Assembly: GCA_029717555.1 (NCBI GenBank)
Contig: JAMDHS010000134.1
Span: 1 to 35,676 of the forward strand
Source of the DNA: Peribolospora baueri
Taxonomy: Eukaryota > Basidiomycota > Peribolosporomycetes > Peribolosporales > Peribolosporaceae
Direction: 5' to 3'
DNA length: 35,676 nucleotides
Shown here: one piece after another, positions 21,398 through 30,482 of the stretch
Numbering within the stretch: the first letter of the stretch is position 1
Layout: every line of letters starts with the position of its first letter
Notes under the pieces: model-generated
Database searches by the model: none
What the model was told of the DNA's origin: nothing
What the model saw: only the letters and a program-made list of their open reading frames with translations
Translations under genes and position numbers: made by a program

Positions 21398-23101
21398 ATG
21401 GGCGTCTTTCTTCTCTCCGTACTGGTTGCGGCACCCTTCGGCTTGATCTTCTTCGCGGTGAGTGCCGATGCCGAGCGAAAGGGCTGCAAACTAGGGCGGC
21501 CAGGCCTACCTTCTCTCGTCGCTCACAGAAACTTCCTCCTTTCGTCGTATGACGACGTATGGGTTCTCTTCTGTCAGGCATACATCCTCTTGGTCCTCCT
21601 CTCCCCCGTCCCTCGACCGCGCCTTCCCTCAGAATGCTGTTATCTCTCGGCCGCCCACCCGACGGATCTTCAGCTGCTACCCTCGGTGCACGACCCGGCC
21701 TCCGTCGACCTCACTCTTGTTGTGCCCGCTTATAATGAGCGTGAGCGACTGCCCATTATGCTCGACGAAGCGATCACCTTTCTCGAAGCGTGGAAACGGG
21801 GTGATCTGCCCGCCGAAGCAATCAGCGCGTCCAAGGCGGCCGAGCGCGAGAAGGAGACTCTGCCAGGGTCGTCCTCCGGTGAAGCCAACGGCGCTGCTTT
21901 CGGAAGGGCCGATGAGAAGCCGAAATCCGCGAAGCGTTTGAAAACCTACGAGGTGCTCGTGGTTGATGACGGGAGCAAGGACGGTACGGCGGAGGTCGCC
22001 CTCGACTTTGCGAAGGACAAGGGCAAGCAAGTAGACATTCGGGTGGTGAGGCTCGAGAAGAATAGAGGGAAGGGTGGGGCTGTGAAGCATGTGGGTGTCA
22101 CAGTCGGGGACGACATCGTATTGCGTGCGAGACTCGTCGTCGCATTGTCCGCCGTCTCGTCTCGTTCTTCCGCTCCTTTGTTAGCGTAGGTCATATGACC
22201 GGACCAGCTCACACGGCTTCCATCGCATCCTCTTAAATTCGATTCGCAGGGCGTACAGCTCTCCCGCGGAGCACGAATCCTGTTCGCTGACGCCGACGGT
22301 GCAACGCGCTTCTCCGACCTGTATGCTCTCGATGCGGAGATGGACCGTATAGAGACCCCCACCGGTCACGGCGTCGTCGTCGGCTCGCGAGCGCATCTCG
22401 TCGGAAGCGAGGCCGTGGTCAAGGTAGGCGATCTTGAGAGGGGAAGGCTTTCGAAAAGAGTAGATGAAGACCTGCCATGCTTATGACTACCTCCGCAACC
22501 ATCTCGTCTGCTCTCTTTGCCCGTTTCACGACAGCGCTCCTTCCTTCGTAACTTCCTTATGCGCTCTTTCCACCTCTTTCTCTCCCTCCTTCTCCGTCCT
22601 CCCCGCATCCCTTTCCTCACCTCCTCCTCGCGTCTATCCACCTCGCATCCCCGATCTCGCCAACCGTTGATCCGAGACACACAATGCGGCTTCAAGCTCT
22701 TCTCTCGCCGCACGGCCGCTCTCATCTTCCCGCTCGCCCACATCGACCGGTGGATCTTTGACGTCGAGCTCCTCCTCCTCGCCGAGATGGCCAGTGATGC
22801 CACCCTAAAACAGCAGCAGGTACTCGGTAATGACTTGGGCTCCTCTCCTTCCTCCCCATCTGGCGATCGCGCTGATGGGCAGAAGTGCAAGAAGGAGGGA
22901 GGAGAAGGCAATGCCGACCCTCTGCTTTCCCTCCCCGTTCCCATCTCCGAGCTCGCCGTCCACTGGACAGAAGTGGGCGGAAGCAAGATCCACCTCCTAA
23001 AGGACAGCGTAGGGATGGCGCTTGACCTGCTCGTCATCCGCGGAAACTATGGCTTTGGGAGGTGGAAGAAGCCCGGCGCCGTCGAGGTGGAGCCGAGGTG
23101 A
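21398..23101 (+). CDS. ALG5: Dolichyl-phosphate beta-glucosyltransferase
   Basis: Alg5 transfers glucose from UDP-glucose to dolichyl phosphate at the cytosolic face of the ER, making the donor for the last steps of N-glycan precursor assembly. Four exons, 21398-21457, 21578-22090, 22250-22423 and 22535-23101, give 437 residues. An N-terminal membrane anchor (residues 2-29) is formed by joining exons 1 and 2 and is followed by SPVPRPRLPSE. The GT2 fold shows LVVPAYNERERLPIML, VVDDGSKDGT (D150, D151), KNRGKGGAVKHG, the metal-binding LFADADGATR (D205-A-D207), GSRAHLVG, RSFLRNFLMRSFH and RDTQCGFKLFSR. The length exceeds yeast Alg5 (334 residues) because of a linker at residues 105-140, an unusual insert near residues 266-294, and a Ser/Asp-rich insert near residues 350-380. 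Intron 1 (120 bp) is divisible by three and free of stops. Confidence 0.95.
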
Positions 23102-24657
23102 GAGATGCTGAAGCGTCGTGGACTGGCCAGGGAATTGATCCTGAGGAGTCGGGACTGGCCGGGACTGGAGGAAACAGAGGTGGAGGACATCTTTACACAT
23201 ATATTTTTCTCCTCTACCGCGGACGGCATGGACACTTTTCTTTCTTTTTTATTGCCACCTTTGTTTATCTGTAGAGCTGTCGGTCAGACGGAAGCGAGCG
23301 GCGGGAGACGGGATGGAGGGGATTCCTTGTGAGGCGGTCTCGATCAAACTCGATCAGCAAAACGGGCCTGATCCTGAAAAAATGGATGCGAAGAGGTTCC
23401 TTCCGATACCAAGTAACCGACCCGCTCGAGCGTCACAAGCGATTCGAAAAGCGAAAAATCGAGACTGGTCCTTTTGCGCGTGCGATTCGACTGATTGAGA
23501 TTTCTATGAGAGCACGAGAGCGTACCAGAGGCCAAGACAAGACCGTCGATGACAAAGAGCGGGAAGGGGGGTTCGGAGTGAACGAAGGGATGGAACGGAG
23601 AGAGACGAAAGAGGATCGGGGAAGGAAGGGAACGCCCGGTTCTGTTCCTTCCCCACAGTAAAGGCAGACAAACGTCTCGAAGGGACGCGTGACCTGGACG
23701 AGGCCCGGGGCCGTGGAGCCATGGGGATAAGGAGCCATGGGGATAAGAACGGGCGATTTACTCTACACTTTAGTACGACACGACCGGTTGGGAAAAGCGG
23801 ACGGACGGACGGACAGACAGACGGGCGAATGGGCGAATGGGCGAGCGAAAGGAAGGAGACGACACGGCACAAGGCGAGGCGACAGAGACGCACGCGTACA
23901 GGAAGACGATGGGCGCTGGCATGGGTGGGGGAAAGCAATGCGAAGACGAGGCCGACAGGGGCAAGAAGGATGGGGGCTCAACGATGGAGGAATGGGATGG
24001 GACGGGGCGTGAGTGCGAGCACGGCGAAGGCGGGACGGAGGGAAGGAAGGAAAGAAGGGAGACGGCGCGGAGGGAGTGCGAGAGACGCACTGTGGTGGAT
24101 AGAGCACACGGACTGAGGAAGAAAGAATACCGAAGAAGAGAAGGGGTACAAGCATGGACAAAACGAAGAGAAAGAAGGCAGTCCCAAGAAGGCTCGAGGT
24201 GCCAGTCAGAAAGGCAAGGGGGCCGGTTGCCACCGCTTGAGCCTGTGGACGCTGAACGAAAAGGGATGCTCGTCTGCGATGTCTAGCGTGCTCGAAAAGG
24301 ACGAACGTCGCAACAAAGGATGGAGGGTCCGAGGTGATGGCGAGCGAAGAAAAGGGTGGGAATCTTGCGTGAACACGAATGGAGACGGAAGACGACGGCA
24401 AGCTGCATGCAACCCGTCGTTGATCACGCAGGCGACGGCTCGTCGCCTTTTTATCGTTGCCTGTCGAACGAAAGACTGAGGGTGGGGCGAAGACCGAAGC
24501 GACTGATGGACGAATAGACGAAGGAAGCCGGCGGGACGTGGCGTATAGGAACGTAGCATAGCGTCATGATAGTGCAGAACGAAGGTGAAGCCCGTCGTAG
24601 GCATGTTGGCAATCATAGCGAGCATAGGTGGACGGCTTTACGACACGGCCTGTGACC
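23102..24657. other. Convergent intergenic region between ALG5 and CAF40
   Basis: This 1.56-kb stretch lies between two facing genes. The plus strand is purine-rich (GGAAGG, GACGGAC, GGGCGAAT runs) and holds a 16-bp perfect tandem duplication at 23715-23746. Long open frames on both strands lack family similarity, splice-supported structure and balanced composition, so I call no gene here. It is wide for two convergent 3' UTRs in this compact region, so a non-coding RNA cannot be excluded. Confidence 0.5.
23715..23746. repeat. 16-bp perfect tandem duplication
   Basis: Two adjacent perfect copies of GGAGCCATGGGGATAA. The absence of any divergence suggests a recent duplication. Confidence 0.9.
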
Positions 24658-26753
24658 TTATGACTCCACTCGGTCGGACAGGTTGAGCAGGAGAGTGGCG
24701 AGGCATCGCTTGGTGATCTGTGGCGAGGGCGATCGCGGAGAAGAAAGGATGAAGGAAGGAGATGAGATGCGGAAGAAGTACAATTACATGCCATGTGACA
24801 ACTCACGTGGTCGTTCTTGAGCAGGCTCGAGAAGGTCGCATCACGAAGAGGGCCAGGTAAACAGGCTCGGAGGGCCTCGCGGGCACTATAACGTCGCAAG
24901 TGAGTCGTGGCGGACGATGAAGAGAAGGGAGAAGTATTGAGCGTTGATTCGACTTGGGAATGCGTAAGAAAATGGACGATTGAAGAACGTCGCACCGCGC
25001 AGTGCAGCTCCAGCGACCTGACTTACCGCGGGTTGTCGCTGAGCCTGAGATAGCACCGCACGACATGCTTGAGCAAGCGAACAGCTTGGCTCTCAACGAT
25101 CTGGTTGACCATGTTACTGAGCACGGTGCCCACTGCGTAGAACCTTTCGTACGTCTGGCAGATGTAGGCGAGGCCCATGTCGTCGAGAAGGATCTTTTGG
25201 ACGATGAAGATGGCCACTGTCTTGCTCAGCTCGGAACCCGTCTCCATAATGCGCAGGCAGAGGGGAATGATTTCGGTAGAAAGCAGAAAGGTGATCACAT
25301 CCGAGTTGTCATTTTGCTGGGTATGCCACCGATCGAAAAGGAGGAGGCAAAAAAGAGCGTAGAGGGGTAATCGTCAATCATTTTGGCGTGGATTCTCACC
25401 TAGGTTAAATTGAAGGGCCCCCGCCTTGAACACTGAACTCACCTTGACCAAAGCGCCAATGACGCCCAAGCTCGTCAAACGGAGGTACTCAAATGGTCTC
25501 GTTTTAGACGTGGTGTTGAGGAAAGGATAGAGGAAGAGTGGAATGTGTGCTTTGTGGCGGTAATTTTTACACCGAAAAAAGTAGGCGACGAACAAACAGA
25601 TCAGACGGGTGCTACGCTGGGCAGACAAAAATTGGAGCTTCAGCGATGGCGTGCAAGCTCACCATTCAAAAAGAGCCCCCTAGTTTCGTTATGGCTCGCG
25701 ACGCACTGGAGCAGCGCGAGGGCGTTGCATACGCGATTGCTGGCGTGGGCGGTGAGCGATGGTGGGGAAAGAAGCGGATAGACGGAGATGATCTCTTGGA
25801 GGAGCGAGGACATGACGCCTGCAGCAGGATCAAAGAACAGGAGGACAAGGATCAGCCTTTAGCGAGAAACTGTTTTAATCCGATAATCTACGCCTCTAGC
25901 ACCTGTCAACCGAGACCGTCAACTCACCAAAGCTATGCCACAAAACGAGTGCAAGATCCTCATACTGCTCCCGCTTCTTGCTCAACTCCAAAAGCGCCGT
26001 CTCCCTCTGTTGCGCTGCCTGCTGTAATATCTGCTCCCGGCTCGCAGCTCCACCTGTGACACCGCTGTTCCCACCGGAGCCGCCTCCACCCGGACCTCCT
26101 GCTCCGGCCCCACCAGCGGCATCCCCGTTGGTCCCGCCGGAAGCGAGAGAAGGTGACGACGGGTCAGGTCTAACACAGAGTTGAGCAATGAGTTGGTAAA
26201 TCTTCTCTTCCTCCGAACTCAGCGCCGTCGGCGGAGGGCCACCGGCCTGGAGCTGAGCGGCAAGGGCGGCCTGATGGTGGTGCGCGACAGCGGCAGCTTG
26301 GGCAGCTGCAGCCTGAGCCTGAGCCTGCGCCTGGGCTTGGGCGGCTTGAGCCTGGGCGTGCGCATGCGCCTGAGCTTGCGCGGGACTCAGACCTCCATGG
26401 TGGGCGGCAGCGGCGGCTGCCGCTGCTGCCGCAGCGGGAGAGAGAAAGGGAGAATGCTGGGATGCGGACGCTGGCGACGCGCCAGCGTTCTGAGGGATGA
26501 GGAGCTTGCCCATGCCGGTGCCTCCGCCCGCGCCAGCCATATAAGGTCCATCGTTGCCGTTGCCATGGTTTCCTTGACCGGTTCCACCGCCATGACCGCC
26601 TAGACCCGGCGTGCCGGCAAGGGCTCCTGGTATGCCAGGATTATTGAGCTGATGGCTCATAGAGAGCGGCAGCGGAGGGGCGGCGCCGGACGAGACGGAC
26701 TGGGCACTCGGCGTACCGGAAAGGGACCAGTGGTCCGACAGTCCAGAAGACAT
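24658..26753 (-). CDS. CAF40: CCR4-NOT subunit CAF40 / CNOT9 (Rcd1)
   Basis: This is the armadillo-repeat subunit of the CCR4-NOT deadenylase complex, which docks onto Not1 and binds RNA or tryptophan-containing partners. Six exons on the minus strand, 26753-25928, 25818-25663, 25549-25443, 25316-25027, 24885-24807 and 24717-24658, give 505 residues. The first 180 residues are low-complexity, with an Ala run and a Gln-Ala-His stretch. The conserved domain starts at [13 protein letters not shown] (residue 181) and includes [138 protein letters not shown] and [19 protein letters not shown] Gly-rich insert of roughly 50 residues splits the first ARM helix pair (residues 194-250). The N-terminal extension is typical of fungal orthologues; the insert is odd. 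Upstream, a strong donor on the minus strand near 27242 may belong to a 5' UTR intron. Confidence 0.96.
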
Positions 26754-28097
26754 GGTGGGAAATATAAGAAAAGGAAGAGTCGTACGCGGGAAGAGGGAAT
26801 CGAGGTTGAGGTGACGGCGTAAGGATGAGGCGGGTACCGCGTACCGAGCGGGGGCTGACCGACCAAGACGCGAGCGCGGCTGATGAGCCGATATAGTTCA
26901 ACGGCAGCTCTCTCGGCCCTTCGTGTGCTCGTTACCGCTGCACCCGAGGACGAGATGACAGGGCGATGGACGAGGGAGGCGTTGTTCGAGTGACCGTGCT
27001 GTTGTCGACGATGGACGCAAGATCTCGCCTGTTCCAGAAGGTAGAGGTGGGATGTCCAAGAACGTGTTTATGGGGTTGACAGAGGGGAAAGTATGAAAGA
27101 ATGCAATACAAATGTGGAAAAAGGATGGGAAGGGCAGAGGAGAGGGATGGATGAGCGAGCTGTGCGGCGGTCGGCACAGGCGAATACGTGATCGTACAGG
27201 CGCGGGGATTTCATCGCCAAGCGGGAGCAACGGATACTTACCTTAAAAAAATGACCACTGCACACGATGACAAGTAGGCCTGAGAAGTGACAACCCAAAG
27301 AAGCAGGGAAGGCGGGGGGGATGTAGAAGAGAATAAAGTATGTATGGGACGAGATGCGAAGAGGTCGAGGTTGATGCGAGGCGGGCAAAATAGAGCGTTA
27401 CCTTCGGTCCCCCGTCGTCCGCTGCGGCAAGGACGGGGATACGCGGCCTTGACACCCCTCTCCCCGCGGCACTACTTCAGCGCATGCGGACTTCCACCAG
27501 CTCCGAAGATTCGAACTACCTTGCCAATCCAGCACACGCATGCCGCTTGCGGAGTGGCTCTGAAGGGTCAAGAGCAGCGCTTTTACATGGATCTAAGGCA
27601 ATCTGCATTGCGTCCATGTGAGACTTGCTCTGGACTGGGCTCCTAAACTCCATCCTCACCGACGGCCCTTCCGATGTGGTGGAAAGCGCGAGACAGCTGC
27701 GAGAGTCGAAACACGAAAAGACAATCATTGTCCTCAGTTTCCCTAGATGGTTTGCTAGTCTTTCTACCCGCTGGACGATAAGGACGACTCGGGCGGCCTT
27801 CGATCTCTGGCCTCTCACGACGGTGGCGGTGCAGGCCCCACGAAGCACAGCCAATGTCAACCGGCCACATCTCATTCGCGGGCTCTCGGTCACTTTTTAA
27901 CCGCTTCACCCCCTACCACGAGCTCGACTGCAGGTCAAGAGACCAACAAACGCACGAGGACATACAGCGCTGACCAGTCTCCCTCCACTCGCACATGCGT
28001 CCACTCACAAGTCTAGCAGCAGGTTGGGTACATTATGTGCCCGTGTGAACCGGTTCGTTGCCGGGTCAAGGTGCAAGCGGAAGGAGACGGAAGCACC
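26754..28097. other. CAF40 upstream region, possible 5' UTR intron
   Basis: No gene is convincing in this 1.34-kb stretch. On the minus strand a consensus donor AAG/GTAAGTATC lies at about 27242, and a CGCACAG acceptor lies at about 27162. Together they would define a non-coding intron of about 80 bp in a long CAF40 leader. The stretch from 27500 to 27900 has an open frame on each strand without recognisable domains. The divergent coiled-coil gene to the right probably shares part of this region as promoter. Confidence 0.4.
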
Positions 28098-29560
28098 ATG
28101 TCAACCACGCAGAACATAGAAAGCAGGGCGGGAGAAGTAAGGACGTGGGCGCGAGCGGGGTCATGGGGCCAGCGGGATTGGTGGCAAGACGGAGGCCGCG
28201 GTGTGGGAGGAGCGGCTACGAGTCCGGGGCCGGGCGAGCCGGAGGAGGGGCCCTGCGAGAGGCCCACGCCGGCGGCGATGAGGCCGACCTGACCGTCGTC
28301 CTGCGACGTCAGATGCGGGAAGGAGAGGCCGGGCTGGAGATGGCCGTAGGGGCCTGATGTTCCACTTCCCGCCTCCCGCGGTAGTGCAATATTCCACTTC
28401 TCGCCTCCCGCGGTGCACGCTGGCGTCGATGACGAGCCGACCAAGGCGTGCACGTTCCGGCCGGTGCTGGTGGGCGTGACGAGGACGATGCCAGAGCCAA
28501 CGCTGCTCGCGGGCGGAGAGGGCGTGTCCAGCTGCGCCGAGGATGCGGCCCGAGCGGCTGAGGAGAACTTAACGGCGGTAAGAGCGCGCAAGTGCCAGCG
28601 AGGCTTCCTCGTCGGTACTGACGCTGGCCCCATTATCCGCATCCTTTCTAATTCACCCACACGCTAGGTGCAAGACGAGCTGGACCGTGAATCGCAAGCC
28701 CGAGAGCTCCTTGCGAAAGCGGAGCAGGCCATGCAGGTTTACATGATGGAGATGCGCAACGCGGAGAGAGAGAACCTGCGAAACCGTCTTCGGACTCGGC
28801 GTTTGCGCGGACGTGATGGAGCAGAATGCTTTGGCCGGTGAGTTGAATAAATCCAGACACGCGAGTATTTGTGGTCCCGCAGCTGATGGCTCTCGCATGC
28901 TATTGCATAGAGGCCAAACGTCACGCCGCTACTTTCGAGCTTTTTATCTCTCAGGCCCGTAACATTCAGCCACTAGTGCTGAGCATTCCCAAATTACAGG
29001 TGGCTGAAGGGTGAGCGAAGGGGATTCCGTTGCCATTTCTCTGTGTCTTTTCGGTACGCGTCCGTCTCGACGCTCACCTTGGCTGCTCTCCTCCAGCAAT
29101 TTCATGGACGACGAGTTTTCCGACAGCATGTGGACCGACATGGCTATTTATCGTGAGCCAGGCTTAAGCTGCCGCGCTTTGACTCTCGGTTGTGGCGGTC
29201 GTTTGCATCATCCACTTCGCCGTTCCTCATGTCCGCTGCCAAGGAAGAATGGCACGGAAAGTTATTGGCAGAGGACAAGCCCTGGAACCGAGTGCGGGAT
29301 TGGCAGCGAGGACACTCGTCACATCAAATGGCAGGGTCAACGTGCGAAGCTATGCTGATCTTTCATCTCTATGCGTGCTTCATCTTTCTTTTGATATTTT
29401 CACTTCCGTCTGCTCGCACGCCATCGATACGATCACAGCTCAGGCATCACTGGAATTTCAGCAGCATACCACCTCTCTCGCAAGCTTTGCGCCACTGACA
29501 ACGATGCTGCTAATGGACAAGGACATATCAAGATCGGACGACAGCTCAACGTCGCTGTAG
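28098..29560 (+). CDS. Putative coiled-coil protein, exon structure unresolved (possible decaying gene)
   Basis: Several spliced segments support a plus-strand gene, but I cannot complete it. A possible start is ATG 28098 (MSTTQNIESRAGE) with donor GTAAGG. A frame open from 28350 ends AARAAEENLTA at donor 28578. It joins in phase at 28668 to VQDELDRESQARELLAKAEQ, continuing one amphipathic coiled coil. Then 28911-29010 gives EAKRHAATFELFISQARNIQ and PLVLSIPKLQ. This joins in phase to 29097-29152, giving VAEGNFMDDEFSDSMWTDMA, and 29244-29560 ends DKDISRSDDSSTSL. The link from 28736 to 28837 changes frame unless a weak intron (28737-28821) leaves a 16-bp exon. The protein would be largely helical and acidic, without a signal peptide. 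I do not recognise the family. Clean phase-matched junctions argue for a real gene; the unresolved middle and missing first exons allow a recently broken copy. Confidence 0.42.
28360..28414. repeat. Imperfect 23-bp direct repeat, 32-bp period
   Basis: Two copies of a 23-bp unit beginning TTCCACTTC and ending CTCCCGCGGT lie at 28360-28382 and 28392-28414. They differ at one base and are separated by 9 bp. They sit at the left edge of the proposed coiled-coil exon. Confidence 0.8.
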
Positions 29561-29667
29561 TCGAGGCAAGGGACTTCTGTGTGCTTTGTTGTTTCTCACC
29601 CCATCGGTTGCGCTTTGATGCCTTAGTGCAGCCGCCTATTTCCTATTCCTCGGCCTTAACAGAAACC

Positions 29668-29693
29668 TGGTGCCGGCCGGCCGGCCGGCACCA
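29668..29693. repeat. 26-bp perfect palindrome with (GGCC)3 core
   Basis: The arms TGGTGCC and GGCACCA flank a core of three GGCC units, giving a perfect inverted repeat without a loop. A further GGTGCCG lies 6 bp downstream. It could be a protein-binding site, a cruciform-prone element or a remnant end of a small transposon; nothing else of a transposon is seen. Confidence 0.9.
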
Positions 29694-29714
29694 AACATGG
29701 TGCCGCCTGCAATA

Positions 29715-29757
29715 CTGCCACTGGAGCTTTTGGTCGACCTGCCACTGCGGCCTTTGG
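29715..29757. repeat. Two 19-bp imperfect direct repeats, 24-bp period
   Basis: Two units starting CTGCCACTG and ending TTTGG match at 16 of 19 positions and are separated by 5 bp (TCGAC). They lie 54-96 bp upstream of the TATA box, so they may be tandem activator sites. Confidence 0.75.
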
Positions 29758-29810
29758 CAACTCCATGCGAAAAAAATCCTTGACTTCGGCGTCCGAGGTC
29801 TCGCGATGGG

Positions 29811-29818
29811 TATATAAG
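29811..29818 (+). promoter_or_regulatory. TATA box (TATATAAG)
   Basis: A near-ideal TATATAAG lies upstream of the secreted-protein gene, with a long CT-rich leader between. TATA boxes are rare among the housekeeping promoters in this window, which fits a highly or conditionally expressed gene. Confidence 0.7.
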
Positions 29819-30029
29819 GGCCTCGCCTGCCGCCCACACCCTTCCTCTGAACTCCCAACCCCATTCTCGCACACTCCTCTTCATCGCCTTCTACCACCCT
29901 TATTCGCGCAGGACGCATTTGGTCCCCCTTTCGACTTTGTCACATTCCTTCCTTCCTCGTGCCGGTCACGTTTTTTATTCATTTTTGCCTTCTTTTTAAA
30001 GCACCCACCCTCGTTGCTCGATCTCGAAC

Positions 30030-30482
30030 ATGCAGCTCTCCAAGACGCTCATCCTCGCGATTTTCGTCGCCGGCAGCGCTTCCGCTTTGCCAGTGGGAAC
30101 CTGGCCTCTCGCTCGCGACTTGTCGGCGCCTGACGCCGCTCTCTACGAAAGAGCTCTCTTGGACGTGCGCGGCAATCGTGTGAGTAATCGGTTTCTTGCC
30201 CGCCCTTTTACAGGAAAAAGTAGAGTCCCTCATTCTGTACGACGTTCTACGTCTCGCTAGATGTCTAATGTAGAGCCGCGGCCGCCCTCGCCGCGGCCGC
30301 CGCCGCCGCCGCCGCCGCCCTCGCCGGTCTACTATGGCCAAAGTTATCTCTCGCCCGATGGCCGGCGGGTATATGGTCTGCCGTACCAAGGCGGCGGCAG
30401 CGACCCCGCAGCGAAGAATGCTCCCGACGGGCGAGCTGGCAAAGACAACAGCATCCAGTTCCCTTCTTACAAAGCATGGTGA
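30030..30482 (+). CDS. Small secreted proline-rich protein
   Basis: Two exons, 30030-30177 and 30274-30482, give 118 residues. The intron has a GTGAGT donor and a TGTAG acceptor; an earlier acceptor would run into a stop. The N-terminus MQLSKTLILAIFVAGSASA is a classic signal peptide with predicted cleavage before LPVG. The mature part starts LPVGTWPLARDLSAPDAALY, then a polyproline run (PRPPSPRPPPPPPPPSP), then YYGQSYLSPDGRRVYGLPY and a Gly/Asp/Lys-rich tail ending FPSYKAW. There are no cysteines, no transmembrane helix after the signal, and no GPI signal. I know no matching family. Size, secretion and low complexity suit a cell-wall-associated protein or a candidate effector, but that is inference. 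The promoter has a strong TATA box and a palindrome. Confidence 0.72.

Larger units (their letters stand above)
29561..30029. promoter_or_regulatory. Promoter and leader of the secreted proline-rich gene
   Basis: This 469-bp stretch holds, in order, a 26-bp perfect palindrome (29668-29693), a 19-bp imperfect direct repeat (29715-29733 and 29739-29757), an A-rich tract, a TATATAAG box at 29811-29818 and a CT-rich leader with a T-rich patch before the ATG at 30030. The spacing (palindrome about 120 bp upstream of the TATA box, TATA about 210 bp upstream of the ATG) looks like a regulated promoter. Confidence 0.6.

Noticed and set aside
23763-24401. A 212-codon minus-strand open frame between ALG5 and CAF40
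   Set aside because: Its Ser/Pro/Arg-rich composition follows from the CT-rich strand. No splice-supported partner exon or homology block is visible.
27500-27530. A TTCGAA-containing stretch that resembled a tRNA T-arm
   Set aside because: The flanking bases do not form a five-pair T-stem and no acceptor or anticodon stem can be drawn.
27516-27893. Minus-strand 125-codon frame upstream of CAF40
   Set aside because: No hydrophobic pattern or motif; it could be part of the CAF40 leader, but nothing supports translation.
28013-28660. A 215-codon minus-strand open frame upstream of the coiled-coil gene
   Set aside because: No domain is recognised and it overlaps the better-supported plus-strand coiled-coil exon with in-phase splicing.
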